Below, one piece after another: positions 24,662-31,653 of a stretch of 36,024 nucleotides of DNA. Positions within the stretch are counted from its first letter, which is position 1. Each line of letters opens with the position of its first letter. Source of the stretch: an uncultured Prevotellaceae bacterium (GTDB taxonomy: Bacteria; Bacteroidota; Bacteroidia; Bacteroidales; Bacteroidaceae); NCBI GenBank assembly GCA_902762325.1, contig CACWNV010000025.1:1-36024 (forward strand), read 5' to 3'. The notes under the pieces were generated by a model that saw only the letters and a program-made list of their open reading frames with translations, was not told where the DNA came from and did not search any database. The translations under genes and the position numbers were made by a program.

Positions 24662-24754
24662 ATGATAGTTTATAGAACATATTTCTTATTAAGTGCAGGA
24701 TTCAAATTAATAACGCAACACCAACTTTCAACTTGTGACTGCTACAGCGAATAG
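24662..24754 (+). CDS. Possible 30-codon small protein
   Basis: ATG 24662 lies 21 bases after the consensus -7 box and opens a frame of 30 residues to TAG at 24752-24754. It starts MIVYRTYFLLSAGFKL and ends with a CDC motif and YSE. The stop is 2 bases from the convergent GH28 stop. No homologue is recognised and no Shine-Dalgarno is seen, which is normal here. It could equally be the relic of a lost gene, or a noncoding transcript antisense to GH28. Confidence 0.3.
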   Translation: MIVYRTYFLLSAGFKLITQHQLSTCDCYSE

Positions 24755-24756
24755 GG

Positions 24757-26127
24757 TTACTTGAATATGTGATCCTTTTCAGAGACGGTTGTAGGCACTC
24801 CAGCCTTGCCTCCGAAATGGCAGTCTTTAAGAACCACATCCTCTGTATCATCGAAACTGATGGCATTCTTCACCTCCCCGATGGTGATGTTCCGGAACTG
24901 AATATTGCGCAATGGTTTCGCTTTGGTGCCTTGAAGGACTAATCCACCGGCACGTGCCTTGCGGCACTGTATGTTCTCAACGGTGATGTCCTCGATATCC
25001 GTGAAGAAGGTGTTGTCTTGTCCTTCTCCGCCATACATGCTGGTAATATAGAAAAGATCCTCCACTTCGTCAAACTCACAGTTCCTGAAGGAAATATTGC
25101 GGATGAAACCGCCACGGTCGGGGTTGGTCTTGATGTACAGACCACGCTTGCAGTAACCGGCATAGTCACAATTCTCCACATAGACATTCTGAATGCCAGC
25201 AGACATCTCACTGCCTAAGACCACGGCATGGAGCCCTTTGAAATGGCAGTTGCGGATGATGATGTTCTCCGACGGACAGGCTGCCTCCCGTCCATCATGG
25301 TCGCGCCCGCTCTTGATGGCTACGTTGTCGTCGCCATTGTTGAAATGCACATCCTCAATAAGGACATTACGGCTCATTTCCGGGTCGATACCATCATTGT
25401 TCACCAACTTGGCATCGAAGCGTATGCCTCGCAGAATGGCATTCTCCGATTGTAGCAAGTGGATGCACCAGAAGGGAGAGTTGGTGATGAATACATCCTC
25501 GATGGTGATACGTTCACAACCGTATAACTGGATGAGGTGAGGCCTCAGATAATCGCCTTCTCCGAAGTTGCGTTCCGAAACAGGTGTTCCTGCGTGGTTC
25601 ATATCCCTTGAACGCTGTTGTGCAGGTTTCTGCAAACTCCGCCAGGTTGCGAATGTTGTCATGGCATTGCCGTCGATAATTCCTTTGCCGATGATACTAA
25701 CATCGTGAAGCTGGTACCCATAGATGAACGGCGAATAGTTTTGCAGAAATGTTCCTTCCCACGAAGTCTTGACGGCAGGGAGATAGTATTCAGGTTCAGG
25801 TGCGAATTTCAGCGTGGCACCTTCTTGAATCTCCAGGCACACGTTGCTAACCAGATGCAGAGGGCCTTTTATGTAATAGACACCAGCCGGTACCACGACA
25901 CGCGCACCTCCCTTACGGACTGCTTTTTTGAATGCCTTTTGGAAAGCGGGCAGGCAGTCGGTCGTGCCGTTTCCTTTGGCACCCATCTTCTGGATGTTGA
26001 TGACGTACTCGGGGATTCGTGCACCGGTGATTTGGCTGAGGATGGCATCCCGCTGGTTGTCATTGGCAAAACTGCTGATGGCTGCTGTCAACCAGCAAAG
26101 CATCAGAAAGAATCGTCTGTATGTCAT
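24757..26127 (-). CDS. Secreted GH28 polygalacturonase-like enzyme
   Basis: The 456-residue protein has a signal peptide (about 1-21, LMLCWLTAAISSFA) and a right-handed beta-helix of the pectinase type. The N-terminal part carries MGAKGNGTTDCLPAFQKAF, typical of bacterial GH28. Active-site motifs are NNDGIDP (243-249), GDDNVAIKSG (265-274, with D266-D267), H300 in GLHAVVLGSEMS, and RGLYIKT (328-334). The usual G-H-G is here G-L-H, with the histidine kept. It would cleave alpha-1,4-galacturonan in pectin, in the periplasm or at the surface. The exact substrate is inferred. It follows the esterase gene after 27 bases on the same strand and so probably shares its promoter. No terminator is seen after it apart from the repeat array. 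Confidence 0.9.
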   Translation of the reverse strand: MTYRRFFLMLCWLTAAISSFANDNQRDAILSQITGARIPEYVINIQKMGAKGNGTTDCLPAFQKAFKKAVRKGGARVVVPAGVYYIKGPLHLVSNVCLEIQEGATLKFAPEPEYYLPAVKTSWEGTFLQNYSPFIYGYQLHDVSIIGKGIIDGNAMTTFATWRSLQKPAQQRSRDMNHAGTPVSERNFGEGDYLRPHLIQLYGCERITIEDVFITNSPFWCIHLLQSENAILRGIRFDAKLVNNDGIDPEMSRNVLIEDVHFNNGDDNVAIKSGRDHDGREAACPSENIIIRNCHFKGLHAVVLGSEMSAGIQNVYVENCDYAGYCKRGLYIKTNPDRGGFIRNISFRNCEFDEVEDLFYITSMYGGEGQDNTFFTDIEDITVENIQCRKARAGGLVLQGTKAKPLRNIQFRNITIGEVKNAISFDDTEDVVLKDCHFGGKAGVPTTVSEKDHIFK

Positions 26128-26154
26128 ATATGGATGGTTTTTTATGGACTTAAA

Positions 26155-27537
26155 CTACTTTTTCATCATTTTCTTTCCACTTGAGATTACGACACCCTTG
26201 AAACCTTTGGGAGCAGGCTGACCGTTCAGCATAAACCATTGGTACGACTCCTCACCGCTGGTGCTTTCCGTCTGGCGAATACCCGAAGGTACCTGCCGCA
26301 GCAGGTAAATCTTGGAAATCTTCACGGTCCCGTTAGCGGCAGCCTGAAGAGCCACCTGAGAGACTTTACTCATATCGTGATTGGCAAAAAGGCATTCTGC
26401 CTTCTCAGCCCCGGCATTTATCCAGACTTTGGCAATTTCTACATTACCTGCACCTTGGATAAATATCTGGGTGTTGATGGTGGTTGGCTCTGCAAACTCA
26501 AATACCAGCTTGGCATAATCCGACCAGTCAGCTTCACCCAGCCAGCAGGCCAAACCGCCCCATTGCACGGCATTATAGACAAGTATGCTGCCGTCAGAGG
26601 TAATGGTTTCGGCATTGTTCCAGCAATAAGTGAAGCGGTTGGTTATGTCAATGGGCTGAGAGTAATCGATCGGTGGCACCTCGTCCTCGTCGATATCTGC
26701 TTCGATACCCATTGTGGCAAGCATGGTCTTGGCATAGCGGCGTCCCAGTTTGCGGTAGCCCTTTGAATCGAAGTGCAAGTTGTCACTCTGCAGGGTACAA
26801 CCTACGGAAGACACGACGTGTGCCGTGGGAATGGTCTGGGGCAAGCGGTTGATGGTGTTGTTGGCGGCGCAACAAATACCGTTTTGGTCTTCATTGCCTA
26901 CCTCTCCAGCAATGAGAGGCACGTCTTCGGCATTAAGGTTGAGTTCTGCGAGCAGGTTCTCATACACCTTTTTCACTTTCTGCAGCCACACGCTGCTGTA
27001 GGCATCGTTTTCCCCCTGATGCAGGAGGATGCCTTTGATGACACCGCTCTTCTGTGCTTCCCTGGCACATTCAAGCAGACGCCCCAGGGGATTGCCGCCG
27101 TAAGCGTTGACAGCATTGATCTGCCAACTCTCGTTCATTGTTCCCACATACGACTGCCAGCCGTCGGAATCGTACAAATCAATATTAATGCCGCCGATGG
27201 CTACCACCACAACACCCACGCGCTTGCCTTCGTCAAGGTTCGCCACCATGGTGCGGCCAAAATAATCGGCAGGGCAGAGACGGGTGTCACAACGTGCCAG
27301 CGGCGGGACGGCGCGATACCATTGTCCGAGCTTGCGGGTTCCGCAGTCGAGCGTTGACATCATCAGGAAGCGTTCGTCGGGAGAAAGGTCGCAATCTTCG
27401 ATAACGCCCTGTCCTTCCATGTTGCTTTGGCCGATACAAAGATAAATGTAGAAATTGGGATTTGCTTCAGCCCTTGCATTCATGCTGAACAGAGATAGTG
27501 CAGTAGCTAATACTGCGAGATAGAAATTTTTAGTCAT
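26155..27537 (-). CDS. Secreted SASA-type carbohydrate esterase (CE6-like) with C-terminal beta domain
   Basis: The 460-residue protein has a signal peptide (MTKNFYLAVLATALSLFSMN, to about 23). An SGNH/SASA esterase domain follows, with S38 in IGQSNMEG, HQGEND near 173-178 and the D252/H255 pair in SDNLHFDS. Such domains remove acetyl groups from xylan, pectin or sialic acids. Residues about 290-410 look like a jelly-roll carbohydrate-binding domain. The end, YQWFMLNGQPAPKGFKGVV then basic residues, resembles the 'LNGQ...KG...' tails often seen on secreted Prevotella proteins, although degenerate. A GTG at 27552 would add 5 residues, but ATG 27537 gives the better signal peptide. It is paired with GH28, suggesting deacetylation and cleavage of pectin. 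Confidence 0.88.
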   Translation of the reverse strand: MTKNFYLAVLATALSLFSMNARAEANPNFYIYLCIGQSNMEGQGVIEDCDLSPDERFLMMSTLDCGTRKLGQWYRAVPPLARCDTRLCPADYFGRTMVANLDEGKRVGVVVVAIGGINIDLYDSDGWQSYVGTMNESWQINAVNAYGGNPLGRLLECAREAQKSGVIKGILLHQGENDAYSSVWLQKVKKVYENLLAELNLNAEDVPLIAGEVGNEDQNGICCAANNTINRLPQTIPTAHVVSSVGCTLQSDNLHFDSKGYRKLGRRYAKTMLATMGIEADIDEDEVPPIDYSQPIDITNRFTYCWNNAETITSDGSILVYNAVQWGGLACWLGEADWSDYAKLVFEFAEPTTINTQIFIQGAGNVEIAKVWINAGAEKAECLFANHDMSKVSQVALQAAANGTVKISKIYLLRQVPSGIRQTESTSGEESYQWFMLNGQPAPKGFKGVVISSGKKMMKK

Positions 27538-27643
27538 TAAATTCCTCAGCACTTTAGTTGAATATTATTTTAACTTGCTATGTCAGAATTATTACTTGTC
27601 TTAGTGCTGTAAAACCAAACAAGCAAAATCATCGATGGCAAGG

Positions 27644-27651
27644 CAAATATA
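27644..27651 (-). promoter_or_regulatory. -7 box of the esterase-GH28 operon
   Basis: TATATTTG on the minus strand matches TAnnTTTG and lies about 107 bases before the ATG at 27537, leaving a leader of about 100 bases. No clear -33 element is seen. Confidence 0.45.
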
Positions 27652-27852
27652 AGCATAAATTCTCAGAAACTTACCCCATTCGTAGGAATTTTTCACGTTA
27701 TACCCAAGTTTCGGGATAAGATTCTCTGGCAAAGAGACAGAAATTCCTCCAATTTTACTAAATTTAATGTGTGATTTGAGCGATTTTCAGTTTATCCTCT
27801 ACTGAATTTCTCTTAAACCATTGAGAATATGAACTTTATCTGTTTATGTTCT

Positions 27853-27907
27853 ATCTACAAAAACTCTACTTATTCTCTACTTATCCTCTACCTATCCTCT
27901 ACCTGTT
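27853..27907. repeat. Left 11-base tandem array (five units)
   Basis: Units of 11 bases are ATCTACAAAAA, CTCTACTTATT, CTCTACTTATC, CTCTACCTATC and CTCTACCTGTT. They are the pyrimidine-rich complement of the array at 28053-28129. A single extra copy, CTCTACTGAAT, lies at 27797-27807. Confidence 0.85.
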
Positions 27908-27940
27908 TTCACCATACTCATCAGATTCTCTCCCCATTGC

Positions 27941-28028
27941 AAACATACTCTTTGCGATTACTAAATGTATTCTTTAAAACTCGCAAATGTACTCTTTACA
28001 GCACTCAAACCTATACTTCACTCAAACT
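27941..28028. repeat. Central 22-base array (array B)
   Basis: Three clear units and one degenerate unit of 22 bases have cores AAACATACTCTTT, AAATGTATTCTTT, AAATGTACTCTTT and AAACCTATACTTC. Each is followed by nine variable bases. The geometry, a 13-base AAA-N7-TTT core plus 9, is the same as in array A at 24374-24505. The complement of the first core (AAAGAGTATGTTT) is close to array A core 2. Confidence 0.8.
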
Positions 28029-28052
28029 AAACAAGTTGATTCATCCAGCCAG

Positions 28053-28129
28053 ATAAGTAGAGAAAAGGTAGAATATTAGTAGAGGATTAGTAGAGGATTA
28101 GTAGAATATAAGTAGAAGATAAATAGAGG
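28053..28129. repeat. Right 11-base tandem array (seven units)
   Basis: The units are ATAAGTAGAGA, AAAGGTAGAAT, ATTAGTAGAGG (twice), ATTAGTAGAAT, ATAAGTAGAAG and ATAAATAGAGG, without gaps. The array is the inverted counterpart of the one at 27853-27907. A lone TTAAGTAGAGG lies 44 bases further on (28174-28184), mirroring the 45-base gap on the left. Confidence 0.88.
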
Positions 28130-28320
28130 ATAATTCTTTTATAAGTACTTGCTTTTCAGCCATTTATGGGCGTTTAAGTAGAGGATAATCTTCATGATAG
28201 TGATTTTATTACAAAACATTATCTATGTAGGGACTAAATTTACTCATTTCTTATCCCGAACTGGGGTATAAATACATATTCATGCAATATAGTGAATGAA
28301 GCAAGAAAAATCAAGATATG

Positions 28321-28352
28321 TTTGGAATTATGTTGGAAATGTACTATATTTG
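28321..28352 (+). promoter_or_regulatory. Promoter of the lipoprotein gene
   Basis: TTTG (28321-28324) and TATATTTG (28345-28352) are 20 bases apart, a full consensus. It shows that the frame opening at 28296 starts too early. The right end of element 1 lies about 75 bases before the -7 box. Confidence 0.7.
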
Positions 28353-28356
28353 CACA

Positions 28357-28373
28357 ACCTGTTTTTAACAGGT
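28357..28373 (+). promoter_or_regulatory. Hairpin at the start of the lipoprotein leader
   Basis: ACCTGTT and AACAGGT pair around a TTT loop, starting 4 bases after the -7 box and so spanning the expected transcription start. It could stabilise the 5' end of the mRNA or act as an operator. Confidence 0.4.
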
Positions 28374-28394
28374 CTATTCCATATTAAAACAAAG

Positions 28395-30476
28395 ATGAAG
28401 AAAACTACCTGCCTGATATTAGCCGTGCTTGCCATCATGATGGTGGGCTGTAGCAAGAGTGACGATGGTGATACTGGTTCTAATGTGCCAGATAATCAGT
28501 ATGGGACCATTACATACAAACAGAGTGGTGGAGATGCTACCAAAGAAAACCCTGCCGTGGCAACCAAAGGAAAACCCGTCAATATCACACTCTCGCAAAA
28601 GAGTGTCTATGACGATACCGACGGTAAGACTTTCACTTGTGAGCCTAAGGCTATTATCAAGATGGCCGTCAATCAAGACACGGTGAAAGCGAAGACCCTC
28701 GCTGACCTACTGGCGATGAAAGTCAACAATACCAATAGTGTCACCACAAATAACAATCCCAGCGTGGTGCAACAGAAGCAAGACTTCAGCATTGGCGACC
28801 TAACCATCTCGTTCGACATGAGCCACGAAATATATACTCATCGTAACGCTAAAGGCAAGGATATTGAGATGCCTTACCTCAGATTATTGCCTGCCAAACT
28901 GGGTGAAGCCATCTCCGAGGAACAAGAAAAGGCGCAGAACGCCAAGGCACACGTTGCCGTGAAAAGCATAAAGTTGGCACCTGCGCGGCGCGGAACCACC
29001 ATTAAAGAACAGACATTCAACGTGCAAGTGAGTTTCACCGTGGATGTGGAAACCGTGCATCAAGAGAAGGAAAGCAAGAACACCTACAACTTTGAGGCTG
29101 ATTATGTGGGCATCGTGCAGACAACTCTCGAATATCCAGACCCTACCACCACCTACAATTACAGCATCATCCCGCAAAGCGGTACCACCAGCCAACATTC
29201 TCCATTCACCCTCAGTGATGATAACACGCAAATGCAAGTTGAGTTTAAGCAGACGGCTCAATATGCTTATTTTGACGTGAAAAGTCTGGAAACCAAGGTG
29301 CTGACATACGAACCCAACGCGTATGTGGAGGTAAATGCATCTAAGGTAGACACCATCTGGGTGAGCGATGTTTCTGAACTTGAGAAGATACAAGAGGGTT
29401 CTCCTACGATAACAAACAACGGCGCTAATCCAGTAGAAAACATCGGACAGCAGACGTTTGAAATTGCTGAAGGACCGAAAGTATCTATCAAGTGGGGATA
29501 TCAGTCTTACAAGCCAGTCTCCATTGAAGGAACAGAAGTCGAACTACCGTATCTCTCTTTGAGCAAACCTACAGCCGATGTAAAAGTTGTTGAAGTTGCC
29601 AATGGTGTATTGAAAGGTAAAAAAGGAAAGCTCTATGCAGTAACGTTAACTATTGACCAAGATTTGACAACGATGAACGTTGATGAACCGAAAGGTGATC
29701 ATCTGCAGTATGTGGTGAAATATCTTGCCGGTGTTGCCGTTGAAGAGCCGAAACTTGTGGATATTAAGTATCGCACTGATTATCTGACGTATGAGCCGCA
29801 TGATAACATTCCTTGGACTTATCAATACCTTGCATATCGTGACAGCAGCTTTTCTGATGGCTCCGTGCGTACCTCTGTAACCCGTAGTGCCAAAACCACT
29901 ATGGATTGGAGTTTAGATAACACTTCTTATCATGGAAGCTTCAAACAAGCTGTAGAAGATGTGCGCGGGGTGACTGTTTACTACCATCAGACGAGAGCGG
30001 ATTTGTTGGACGAGGCATATCGCAATGTAGTTATATCGCGCAAAATTGCTGTACCGGATGTGTCATTGGTGACGTTGAAAACATATGAGCCGAGAATAAC
30101 CAGCCCTGACCAATGGGATTGTTATATCGGCTATGACCCGAGCAATCCGCAAGCCGGATGGTATTTCAAAGGCTTTGACTACTGTAACCCTGCAAGAATA
30201 TACTATAAGGGGGAGCTTTTAGCAATGTTTAACATTACCTCTCGTTGGTATAATCACATTCTCTATGTGGAAGATGGTATAAATGGTGGGCAGTTAATAG
30301 ACTTTTTGGAGTATCAGCCGAAATTTGATTTCACCATCAATGTGGTAGATACTACCATGCCAACCGGTGAGCCGGCAAAAGTGTTTACACACAAGTGTAT
30401 AACAACTATGCTCGGCAAGCAGTTCCATTACGAGATAGTGGATACGGTATATCAATATAAAACACCACCTTTCTAA
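28395..30476 (+). CDS. Large surface lipoprotein of unknown function with duplicated module
   Basis: The 693-residue protein has a lipoprotein signal (MKKTTCLILAVLAIMMVGC, lipid Cys19). Acidic residues follow the cysteine (CSKSDDGDTG), as in the export signal that sends Bacteroidetes lipoproteins to the cell surface. Two modules align: about 78-247 and 300-459. Shared marks are T-[CY]-E-P-[KN]-A, D-T-[VI], T-N-N-x-x-N-P-x-V, [DE]-[IV]-E-[ML]-P-Y-L and a final Y-[VL] strand. Further YEP motifs occur at about 465 and 610. The content looks beta-rich, with many Thr and Val. No enzymatic or known binding motif is recognised. The start at 28395 is fixed by the promoter and the signal peptide. The gene is flanked on both sides by related inverted-repeat elements, hinting at a transferred or rearranged locus. 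Confidence 0.8.
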   Translation: MKKTTCLILAVLAIMMVGCSKSDDGDTGSNVPDNQYGTITYKQSGGDATKENPAVATKGKPVNITLSQKSVYDDTDGKTFTCEPKAIIKMAVNQDTVKAKTLADLLAMKVNNTNSVTTNNNPSVVQQKQDFSIGDLTISFDMSHEIYTHRNAKGKDIEMPYLRLLPAKLGEAISEEQEKAQNAKAHVAVKSIKLAPARRGTTIKEQTFNVQVSFTVDVETVHQEKESKNTYNFEADYVGIVQTTLEYPDPTTTYNYSIIPQSGTTSQHSPFTLSDDNTQMQVEFKQTAQYAYFDVKSLETKVLTYEPNAYVEVNASKVDTIWVSDVSELEKIQEGSPTITNNGANPVENIGQQTFEIAEGPKVSIKWGYQSYKPVSIEGTEVELPYLSLSKPTADVKVVEVANGVLKGKKGKLYAVTLTIDQDLTTMNVDEPKGDHLQYVVKYLAGVAVEEPKLVDIKYRTDYLTYEPHDNIPWTYQYLAYRDSSFSDGSVRTSVTRSAKTTMDWSLDNTSYHGSFKQAVEDVRGVTVYYHQTRADLLDEAYRNVVISRKIAVPDVSLVTLKTYEPRITSPDQWDCYIGYDPSNPQAGWYFKGFDYCNPARIYYKGELLAMFNITSRWYNHILYVEDGINGGQLIDFLEYQPKFDFTINVVDTTMPTGEPAKVFTHKCITTMLGKQFHYEIVDTVYQYKTPPF

Positions 30477-30523
30477 AATGGTTGACTACCTTCCTAATAT
30501 TGTTGATAGTATTCTATTCCTAA

Positions 30524-30638
30524 ATTCCCCAGTTTAGGATAAGAAAATCAGATAAAAAGACTCTTATGTCCTCTGATGGTAAGTAGAACACCAAACAACT
30601 CATTTTGTTTTAGAATTCCTTATCCCGAACTGGGGTAT
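30524..30638. mobile_element. 115-bp inverted-repeat-bounded element, element 2
   Basis: ATTCCCCAGTTTAGGATAAG (30524-30543) and CTTATCCCGAACTGGGGTAT (30619-30638) are inverted at 17 of 20 positions. The right end is identical to that of element 1 over 20 bases. Both right ends are preceded within about 25 bases by ACTCATTT. The interior keeps pieces like the 11-mers (CCTCT at 30570-30574, AAGTAGAA at 30581-30588), so it may be a deletion derivative. It could also act as a terminator after the lipoprotein gene. Confidence 0.55.
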
Positions 30639-30660
30639 GAATCCAAAAAGTTCAGATAAA

Positions 30661-30692
30661 TTGCTCCATCTATAATAATTTGATTATCTTTG
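30661..30692 (+). promoter_or_regulatory. Promoter of mscS-pepP
   Basis: TTG (30661-30663) and TATCTTTG (30685-30692) are 21 bases apart. The -7 box excludes the longer frame at 30680 and supports ATG 30725. Confidence 0.65.
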
Positions 30693-30724
30693 CATGGGGA
30701 ATTAATGACGGAAACACTATTATT

Positions 30725-31633
30725 ATGATTCACAATATTCTTATGCAGGTGCAGAGCGACTCGGTGCCTAATTTACATAAAGCGGTGATTGACGTGGCGG
30801 AGAATATCCAGCAGGGAAACGTCCAGTGGAATAAGGTGATGGATCAGCTGATGACATGGGCTCTCGATGCAGGTCGCCACATTCTGATAGCCTTGGTCGT
30901 CTATATCGTCGGCCATTATCTGATAAAGCTGCTGAACTACCTGTTGGCGAAGCTCTTGGAGAAACGGAAGGTGGAGGTGTCGCTCCAGACATTCCTGAAG
31001 AGTTTCGTGAGCATTCTGCTCCAGGTCCTGCTGATTGTCACGGTTGTTGGGGCGTTAGGTGTGAACACGACGAGCTTTGCTGCTTTGCTTGCCTCGTTTG
31101 GCATGGCTGTTGGTATGGCATTAAGCGGGAACCTTCAGAATTTTGCAGGAGGCATCGTCATCCTGTTCCTGAAACCTTATAAGGTGGGGGACTGGATAGA
31201 GGCGCAAGGGTCGGCGGGCACCGTCAGTTCCATTCAGATCTTCCATACGATTCTACAGACTAACGACGGAAAGCTGGTGCATCTGCCCAATGGGGCAATG
31301 AGCAGCGGGGCTATCGTCAACTATTCACAGAGTCCCATGCGACTTGTCGAGTGGGTGATGTCAGTCGAATACGGCGAAGATGTTGAAAAGGTCCGCCAGA
31401 CAACACTGGACGTGTTGAAGTCTGATGCCCGCATACTGTCAGACCCTGCTCCTGTGGTATGGTTGAAGGAACTGGCTGCCAGTTCTGTTGACGTGGTTAT
31501 CCGTTGCTGGGTGCTGAATGGCGACTACTGGGATGTGAAGTTTCAGATGACAGAGAAGATTTACAATGCCTATAACCAGCAAGGCATAGGCTTCCCGTTC
31601 CCGCAAGTTACTGTACATCAAGCAGAAAAATAA
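30725..31633 (+). CDS. Small-conductance mechanosensitive channel (MscS family)
   Basis: The protein has 302 residues with three membrane helices at about 50-70, 90-111 and 115-150. The pore helix TM3 carries the Gly/Ala-packed run FGMAVGMALSGNLQNFAGG and ends at the family hinge ILFLKPYKVGDWIE. A beta domain (GTVSSIQIFHTILQTNDGKL and VHLPNGAMSSGAIVNYS) and a C-terminal alpha/beta domain follow, as in MscS. It opens under membrane tension to release solutes on osmotic downshock. A start at Met 30743 is also possible. pepP follows after 20 bases without a terminator, so co-transcription is likely. Confidence 0.92.
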   Translation: MIHNILMQVQSDSVPNLHKAVIDVAENIQQGNVQWNKVMDQLMTWALDAGRHILIALVVYIVGHYLIKLLNYLLAKLLEKRKVEVSLQTFLKSFVSILLQVLLIVTVVGALGVNTTSFAALLASFGMAVGMALSGNLQNFAGGIVILFLKPYKVGDWIEAQGSAGTVSSIQIFHTILQTNDGKLVHLPNGAMSSGAIVNYSQSPMRLVEWVMSVEYGEDVEKVRQTTLDVLKSDARILSDPAPVVWLKELAASSVDVVIRCWVLNGDYWDVKFQMTEKIYNAYNQQGIGFPFPQVTVHQAEK

Positions 31634-31653
31634 ATCTATTAAAATACAATCCT

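Larger units (their letters stand above)
24154..24756. other. 603-bp intergenic region rich in ordered repeats
   Basis: Between the PHP gene and the convergent GH28 gene no long coding frame is found. From left to right it holds a strong terminator, a 10-bp-stem hairpin, a promoter-like site, six 22-base repeat units, four 7-base repeats, and a consensus promoter followed by a 30-codon frame. Each is listed separately. Confidence 0.8.
27699..28270. mobile_element. 572-bp inverted-repeat-bounded noncoding element (MITE-like), element 1
   Basis: The ends are inverted copies: TATACCC-AAGTTTCGGGATAAG at 27699-27720 and CTTATCCCGAACTGGGGTAT-A at 28250-28270. They match at about 20 of 22 positions, with one substitution and one indel. 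A TA overlaps each outer end. Inside are mirrored 11-base tandem arrays and a central 22-base array, and no transposase. Single 11-mers also lie symmetrically outside the arrays, at 27797-27807 and 28174-28184. The ends recur at 30524-30638. A nonautonomous mobile element is one reading; a structured regulatory or chromosomal site is another. Confidence 0.6.
27538..28394. other. 857-bp intergenic region occupied by a repeat element
   Basis: Between the divergent esterase and lipoprotein genes there is no credible coding frame. The space holds the esterase promoter, a 572-bp inverted-repeat-bounded element with internal 11- and 22-base arrays, and the lipoprotein promoter with a leader hairpin. 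Confidence 0.8.

Noticed and set aside
26773-27357. 194-codon rightward frame
   Set aside because: It is antisense to the esterase domain and has no independent support.
27829-28056. 75-codon rightward frame inside element 1
   Set aside because: It translates the 11- and 22-base repeats, is rich in Ser/Thr/Leu/Tyr without domain character, and has no promoter in place.
27853-28129. Replication origin or plasmid iterons
   Set aside because: Iteron-like spacing is present, but the arrays are opposed, and no rep, dnaA or DnaA-box cluster was seen. The surrounding genes are chromosomal.
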